64,000 bases of DNA, taken from NCBI GenBank assembly GCA_029932915.1, contig JAOZPE010000003.1, forward strand, positions 1-64,000, in the 5' to 3' direction. The position numbers were made by a program, and so were the translations under genes. The stretch comes from Candidatus Krumholzibacteriia bacterium (GTDB lineage Bacteria > Krumholzibacteriota > Krumholzibacteriia > JAJRXK01). Every line of letters begins with the position of its first letter. The first letter of the stretch is position 1. Shown one piece after another: positions 58,928-64,000 of the stretch. A model generated the notes under the pieces. It had not been told where the DNA came from and did no database searches. It saw only the letters and a list, made by a program, of their open reading frames with translations.

Positions 58928-59548
58928 TCAGCCCTGATCCTTCCCCTTGTCCTCCCACACCTTGATCACCCACAGGGTCTTGCCGTCGACCTCGATGGGC
59001 TCGACGTAGAAGTCGTTGTCGCCGGTGACGTTGCTGTAGCTGCCCTCACCCTGGTAGGTCACCTGGATCGCCACCTTGTAGCGGGCGCGGATCGTGCCCT
59101 CGTACAGCGGCTCGGCCGGCGGCTCGGCCCAGTCGGTGAGCTTGTCGAAGGTGGTGAAACGGATGCTCAGGATCGGTGGAATCGGATCGCCGGTCTTGGG
59201 ATCGGCGCCCGGCTGGTTGGAGAACATCTTCGTCGCCGCGCCGATCTCGTGCGTGCGGTCCCAACTGGCCCCGAGGAATTCCTCCAGACCGTCATCGGGG
59301 TCGAAGAAGAACTGGAAGTCGGTCGCCAGGAGCTTCTCGTACTCGACGATGCTCATCTGCTCCCAGGCCTTCTTGAAGTTCTCCATCAGGATCTCCGGAC
59401 TCGTGGCCGGCTCGAAGTCACCGCTCACAGGCGGCGGAGCCTCCTTGCTCTCGTCCGGGGAGAAGATGCCGCAGCCCGAGGAGAACAGCAGCAGAACGCT
59501 CAGCGCCAGCGGGAGCAGCGCTCGATGGAATCGCGACGAATGGAACAT
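58928..59548 (-). CDS. Small lipoprotein of unknown function (family A)
   Basis: Lipobox LLLFSSGC; SPEILMENFKKAWEQMSIVEYEKLLATDFQFFFDPDDGLEEFLGASWDRTHEIGAATKMF. Confidence 0.65.
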   Translation of the reverse strand: MFHSSRFHRALLPLALSVLLLFSSGCGIFSPDESKEAPPPVSGDFEPATSPEILMENFKKAWEQMSIVEYEKLLATDFQFFFDPDDGLEEFLGASWDRTHEIGAATKMFSNQPGADPKTGDPIPPILSIRFTTFDKLTDWAEPPAEPLYEGTIRARYKVAIQVTYQGEGSYSNVTGDNDFYVEPIEVDGKTLWVIKVWEDKGKDQG

Positions 59549-59677
59549 GAGATCAAACCTCCAGCGGGTGCATCCATGCACAAAACCTACCAAATCGGGG
59601 GTGGCGGTGCCAATTCCCCCCGTAGAGTGGGGCCCCTCGGGGCCGAATCGGGGAAAACGGGGACGAACAAGGACTCG

Positions 59678-60274
59678 TCAGACACCACCCCCCTGCTCGC
59701 CACGGCGCTGGCCGAAGGACAGCGGACCCGTGCCCAGGTCCTCCCACACGGTCATCTCCACGAAGAGAGAGCTGCGCACGAACTCGAAGCGGGCGGTATC
59801 GGTGTAGAGCTGGCCCACCGGGTTGCCCGCCGCGTCGACCTCCTGGATGCGGTAGCGCGCGGTGAGGCGGATGGTGGTGCCGTCGTCGTCCGGACCGGAG
59901 AGGATGCTGTCGGTGAGCGAGGCCGAGAACAGTGCGGTCGCGAACTGGTCCTGGATGAAGATCTCCTCGCGGTCCTTGGTCCAGGGAGTGGCGAAGGCGC
60001 TGAGATACTGACCCACCAGCGTGGCGGTGGGCACATAGAGGAACTGGTCGTTGAGCACCTTGAGGTACTCGGAGGCCTCGCCGCAGCCCAGGGCACCCTC
60101 CATGTTGGCGATGACCACTTCCCACTTGTCGTTGAACTTGAAGTCGAAGTCGCAGCCGCCGCCGATGATGGGTTCCTCGGGCGTGCGGGTGTGGAAGAAG
60201 CAGCCGGAGAGGGACAGGCCCACCAGCATCAGCAGCACCGCGGCGACCGCCCTCGCCCAAGCGAGGCGGGACAT
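59678..60274 (-). CDS. Small lipoprotein of unknown function, distantly similar in layout to the neighbour
   Basis: Lipobox LVGLSLSGC; WEVVIANMEGALGCGEASEYLKVLNDQFLYVP...WTKDREEIFIQDQF. Confidence 0.65.
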   Translation of the reverse strand: MSRLAWARAVAAVLLMLVGLSLSGCFFHTRTPEEPIIGGGCDFDFKFNDKWEVVIANMEGALGCGEASEYLKVLNDQFLYVPTATLVGQYLSAFATPWTKDREEIFIQDQFATALFSASLTDSILSGPDDDGTTIRLTARYRIQEVDAAGNPVGQLYTDTARFEFVRSSLFVEMTVWEDLGTGPLSFGQRRGEQGGGV

Positions 60275-60385
60275 CCCCGCCGCAGGGTCGCCGAACGGAC
60301 GCCTCCGCCGGTCGCCGGGCCGTGTGCGGCCTTCGATCCGTCGTTCCCACCGTGTCCCTTGGCTGCGCATGCGGATCGTCTCCTC

Positions 60386-62593
60386 CTAGAAGCTCCAGCT
60401 CACGTAGCTGGACGAGGTGAAGTAGCGGCGGTCGCGGTCGATGCGGATGACCCGCGGCGGCCCGAAGGCCCACACGTAACCCAGATCGAGGCCCAGCACG
60501 AGGCGCTCGTGCAGGAACTTGCTCTGGCCCTTCAGCCCGATGCGCAGGTCGCCCTGGGTCTCCTCGCTCTGGCCTCGAAGGAGACGGTAGACGTGGCTGG
60601 TCTGCACCGAGGCGGTGTAGCCGAAGACGGGGATGTGCAGACCCAGCTGCAGACGCTGTTCATCCTGCCGGCGCGAGACATCGTCGGTGTACGAAAGGCT
60701 CTCCACCCCTCCCACCATCTCCTTGGTCCCGCCGCGGGTGCGGTCGACCACGTGGCTCACCGAGAAACCGACCGCTCCGGGAAGAGTGATGTCCAGATCG
60801 GTCTTCATCTGGGTACGCTTGTAGAACTTGTCCCGGCGGTTGATCTCCGGCACATAGGAATAGTGGTAGTCGGTGTAGTCGATGCTGAGCTGGTAGCTCT
60901 GCCCGAAGCTCACCGCCGGGGTCATCGTCCACTTGTAGTCGCCGGTGACCTTCCAGGTATCCAGATCGCGGTTGTTGTTGGCCACCTGCAGGGCATCGAG
61001 AAAGATGTTCGAACTGGTCTTGTAGGAGGCGGCCAGGGTCACGTTCACCCGGTCGATGGCCTTGGAGCTCAAACGACTCTCGTAGCGGTTGCTCAAGACG
61101 TCGGTGTTGGAGGTACCGGTGGCCAGCTTGTAGTCGTAGATCTGCTGGGCGAGATCCTGGGCGTAGATCAGGCGCAGGCTGGTCGCTCCCAACAGATACT
61201 GGTCCATGGTGAAGGAGATGTTGTCCGAGACGGTGTAGTGGCGGCCGCGAAGCTCCCCCGTATCGGGAGGACGCCGGTCATCCCAGCGCTCGTTCAGACC
61301 CAGCGATACCTTCAGGCTGCCCGCCCTGGCGTAGCGGAAGAACAGGTCGCCCTTGAAGCTCTGCCCCTGCTCGGGCACGAAGCCCTCCTGGCTGAGGGTG
61401 TACTGGGTTTCCTTCTTGTCGATCCCGTAGCTCAGTCTGGTGCGGATCGAACGGAAGATGCGGGTGTCGGCCGCCAGTTGGATGCTGGTGATGTTGCGGG
61501 TCTCCTTCTCGTGGCCCACGATCTTCTGGTTGGTCTCCGGGTCGAAGATCGCCACCCCGCGGTAGTCGGTCTCGTAGTCGAGCCGCTTCTCGTTGAAGGC
61601 CTGCCGGCTCATGCTCACCGAGAAATTCCGATCACCCAGGCCGTGCCACTGCAGGGCGACGCCGAGGGTGTCGCTGATGGTGGTCTTGGTGGCCTCCTGG
61701 GCGTCGCTGCCGTCGACGGCGGCCGACAGCTTCTGAGGCCCCGCGGCCGTGTTGAGCCCGGCGCTCATGCTCAAGCCGAAGGGACCGAAACGGCGGCCCA
61801 GGGCGCCGCTGAAGACCCCGTTGTTCATGGTCTGGTCGGTGGCCCCCGATCGCGAGCCGGAGATCACCTTCTTCTTGTTCACCCCGCCCTGGATCGACCA
61901 CTTGCCCGAGAAGTTGGACGGCCCGAGGGTGCCGCCGCCGGAGAGCTGCGAGTCGAGTTTGGTGTCATCGGACGAACTCGGCTCGAAGCCCTCGCGGGTG
62001 GTCCGGTTGTGATGGGTGGCCAAAGCCATGTTGAAACGGCCCCACTCGCCCATCGTCCGGTTCCAGTTGCTCGAGAACGAGCGGTTCTTCTTCTCCTGGT
62101 TGGTGGTCGGCTCCCGGGAACTGTCCAGGTGGTAGTGGGTCACGGTCCGGAAGCCGCCGAGCACGAACAGGGGCAGGTCCAGGTCGAGACCGGGCCCGTA
62201 GCTGGCCTTGCTCGAGTTGTAACTGCCCTTCACCGAGGGGCGATCCTTCGGGCTCGATCCGGCGAAGTCCAGCCAGCGCAGGCCCTTCATCTGTTCGATG
62301 AGGGCCAGGATCGAGTCGGAGAGCGCCGAAGCCGACGCGGGTGCGATACGGGTGCTGTCCCCGGCGTCCCGGGCCAGGTCGGAGAGACCGGGCTGGCCCT
62401 CGAGGATCTCCTCCTCCTCCACCTGCGCCACCGTGCTGTCCACCGATCCCTCCTGTGCCGGCGAAGCGTCATCCACCGGACCCTCCTGCGCGCGCGCCGT
62501 CCTGGCCCCCATGCCCCAGCAGACCAGGACCCAGGCGGCCAGCACCACCGACGCCGCCAGCCGCGTCCGCGTTTCTCCCATGGCCCTGCTCAT
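60386..62593 (-). CDS. Putative outer-membrane beta-barrel protein of unknown function
   Basis: Signal peptide ending ARTARAQ; alternating hydrophobic/polar strands throughout; C-terminal strand SSYVSWSF ending in Phe. Confidence 0.65.
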   Translation of the reverse strand: MSRAMGETRTRLAASVVLAAWVLVCWGMGARTARAQEGPVDDASPAQEGSVDSTVAQVEEEEILEGQPGLSDLARDAGDSTRIAPASASALSDSILALIEQMKGLRWLDFAGSSPKDRPSVKGSYNSSKASYGPGLDLDLPLFVLGGFRTVTHYHLDSSREPTTNQEKKNRSFSSNWNRTMGEWGRFNMALATHHNRTTREGFEPSSSDDTKLDSQLSGGGTLGPSNFSGKWSIQGGVNKKKVISGSRSGATDQTMNNGVFSGALGRRFGPFGLSMSAGLNTAAGPQKLSAAVDGSDAQEATKTTISDTLGVALQWHGLGDRNFSVSMSRQAFNEKRLDYETDYRGVAIFDPETNQKIVGHEKETRNITSIQLAADTRIFRSIRTRLSYGIDKKETQYTLSQEGFVPEQGQSFKGDLFFRYARAGSLKVSLGLNERWDDRRPPDTGELRGRHYTVSDNISFTMDQYLLGATSLRLIYAQDLAQQIYDYKLATGTSNTDVLSNRYESRLSSKAIDRVNVTLAASYKTSSNIFLDALQVANNNRDLDTWKVTGDYKWTMTPAVSFGQSYQLSIDYTDYHYSYVPEINRRDKFYKRTQMKTDLDITLPGAVGFSVSHVVDRTRGGTKEMVGGVESLSYTDDVSRRQDEQRLQLGLHIPVFGYTASVQTSHVYRLLRGQSEETQGDLRIGLKGQSKFLHERLVLGLDLGYVWAFGPPRVIRIDRDRRYFTSSSYVSWSF

Positions 62594-63432
62594 CGCGTCC
62601 GGTGACCTCCACTCAACCACGCGTCCAGCCGCAGGAAGTCCTGCAGGCTCAGCTCTTCCGGACGGCGACGGGGATCGATCCCGCACTCCTGCTGAAGACG
62701 CTCCAGACGTGCATCGTCGACCCCTCGGCGGCGGCGCAACACGCCGCCGATCTGCTTGCGGCGCTGCGAGAAGAGTTCCTTCACCAGCTCCGTCCCCCTC
62801 TGTCCCAGTTCGACGGGATCCTCCCGCGGCCGAAGTTCCACCACCGCCGATTGCACCTTGGGCGGAGGCAGGAAGGAGCCGGGACGAACCGTCAAGCGCC
62901 GGCGGCAGTGGAAACGGGCGGACATGAGCACGCCGAGGATCCCCCACTCACGGCTTCCCGGTCGGGAACACAGGCGTTGGGCCACGTCGGCCTGCACCAT
63001 GAGGACGGCGCCGCGGAACGCCGGACGGGCCGCCGCCTCGAGCAGGCCGAAGAGAACGGGGCTGGTGACCTGATAGGGAAGATTCCCCACGAAGGCCATG
63101 GGCTCCTCTCCCACCAGCTCGGAGAGATCCTCCTGGGCGATGTCACAGCGCCGCACGGTCAAAGCCTCCCCCGCATACTCCTGGGCGAGCAGATCGGCCA
63201 TCCGCCGATCGAGTTCCAGGGCCTCCACCCGCAGACCTGCGGCCAGGAGCGGACCGGTGAGCGCACCGGCACCCGCCCCGAGTTCGACGACGGTGGAAAC
63301 CTCCATCTCACGGACCAGATCCACGATCCGTGCCAGAATGCGCTGATCCACGAGGAAGTGCTGTCCCAGACGTCGATGGAGACGGAAGCCCCATTTCCGG
63401 AGCAGTTCCCCCTGAGAGCTATGCTGAGCCAT
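62590..63432 (-). CDS. rsmA: 16S rRNA (adenine1518/1519-N6)-dimethyltransferase
   Basis: RRLGQHFLVDQRILARIVDLVREMEVSTVVELGAGAGALTGPLLAAG...FVGNLPYQVTSPVLFGLLE. Confidence 0.95.
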   Translation of the reverse strand: MAQHSSQGELLRKWGFRLHRRLGQHFLVDQRILARIVDLVREMEVSTVVELGAGAGALTGPLLAAGLRVEALELDRRMADLLAQEYAGEALTVRRCDIAQEDLSELVGEEPMAFVGNLPYQVTSPVLFGLLEAAARPAFRGAVLMVQADVAQRLCSRPGSREWGILGVLMSARFHCRRRLTVRPGSFLPPPKVQSAVVELRPREDPVELGQRGTELVKELFSQRRKQIGGVLRRRRGVDDARLERLQQECGIDPRRRPEELSLQDFLRLDAWLSGGHRTR

Positions 63433-63597
63433 CGTTCCCACGGCGGTCGAAGCCGCCCGTTGCGGAGTCCGCGGCCGGGAAGAACGCGATCTCCCCGCGA
63501 ACGGAGCCCCGTGGCCCGAATGGACGCGCCGTCGGGCGCATCAGCCTTAGCACAGCTTCGCTGGGATACCTCCGGGAGGGGAGCACCGAGAGGAAGC

Positions 63598-63616
63598 GGC
63601 TGCCCCGAAGGCAGCC
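63598..63616 (-). other. Hairpin in the rsmA 5' leader
   Basis: GGCTGCC-CCGAA-GGCAGCC. Confidence 0.6.
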
Positions 63617-63632
63617 CTCGGAAGGAACATCG

Positions 63633-63662
63633 AGCATAGCACCGGCCACCGCGGACTGTCAA
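63633..63662 (-). promoter_or_regulatory. Candidate promoter for the rsmA operon, -35 box overlapping the tatD stop
   Basis: TTGACA - 18 nt - TATGCT on the minus strand; TGA of tatD lies within TTGACA. Confidence 0.55.
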
Positions 63663-64000
63663 CCGGAGGAGGCCTGCGGCGGAGGCAGGGTCGAGGGTGC
63701 CAAGTCGTTGAATCCACTGGAGAAACGCACGTCGAAACAGGCCGCGAAGGAGTTGGCCACCACCGCCGCCAGCTCGTCCAGGTCGAGGCCGCAGACCGCG
63801 GCCAGACGCTCGGCGGTCTCCCTCAGATAGGCCGGCTCGTTCCGCTTCCCCCGCCAGGGCTGGGGCGGCAGCCACGGGGCGTCGGTCTCCAGCAGGAAGC
63901 TCGAGGCGGGCAGGCCGGCGATGGCCTCCGGCAGCCGGGCCCGGCGATAGCTCAAGGGTCCCCCGATCCCCAGCAGGAAGCCCTCGGAGACGGCCCAGCG
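63659..64000 (-). CDS. tatD: TatD family hydrolase, C-terminal part (truncated by window end)
   Basis: SFLLETDAPWLPPQPWRGKRNEPAYLRETAERLAAVCGLDLDELAAVVANSFAACF; reading frame open to the window edge. Confidence 0.9.
   Translation of the reverse strand, partial: RWAVSEGFLLGIGGPLSYRRARLPEAIAGLPASSFLLETDAPWLPPQPWRGKRNEPAYLRETAERLAAVCGLDLDELAAVVANSFAACFDVRFSSGFNDLAPSTLPPPQASSG

Noticed and set aside
59249-62605. 1118-aa plus-strand ORF
   Set aside because: Fully antisense to two lipoprotein genes and the barrel gene, which have signal peptides and sensible composition; long antisense ORFs occur throughout this GC-rich window.
1-64000. Mobile element, prophage or defence island
   Set aside because: No transposase, integrase, phage structural, toxin-antitoxin or restriction genes recognised; content is core and signalling genes.

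Overview
The window is GC-rich bacterial chromosome, almost entirely protein-coding, with most genes on the minus strand. I found no rRNA, tRNA, CRISPR array, transposase or phage gene. Gene content, in window order, is housekeeping plus signalling. It starts with ddl (cut by the left edge), ispF, ispD, radA, an mlaD/mlaF/mlaE-like lipid-transport operon, dnaB, an Fe/Mn superoxide dismutase (+), a family-4 uracil-DNA glycosylase, coaBC, rpoZ, gmk, yicC and an NFACT/RqcH-like gene (+). It continues with a GAF/HD-GYP protein, selB, murA, trkH, prmC, prfA, a DUF1385 gene, rpmE, rho, a TPR lipoprotein and priA. Then comes a five-gene REC/kinase/HD-GYP/GGDEF cluster, tsaD, nnr, a CPBP protease (+) and a zinc-ribbon protein. 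The right half holds an exported AsnB-like / TPR / DUF4175 / DUF4159 / giant NtrY-like kinase block, secF/secD, a divergent polysaccharide deacetylase, two small lipoproteins, a putative outer-membrane barrel, rsmA and tatD (cut by the right edge). The observations I would follow first are: (i) the cluster in which two histidine kinases are fused to C-terminal GAF + HD-GYP domains with graded loss of catalytic residues, behind a possible sigma-54 promoter; (ii) a DnaB helicase ending in an SSB-like acidic tip; (iii) trkH running in frame, with no stop, into a lipoprotein-like module; (iv) omega with a long acidic tail; (v) TATNCT -10 boxes, two of them 6 nt from an ATG (possible leaderless mRNAs); (vi) two candidate small ORFs coupled to downstream genes. 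I did not find a confidently novel defence or mobile system. All functional calls come from reading sequence motifs; no database search was run.
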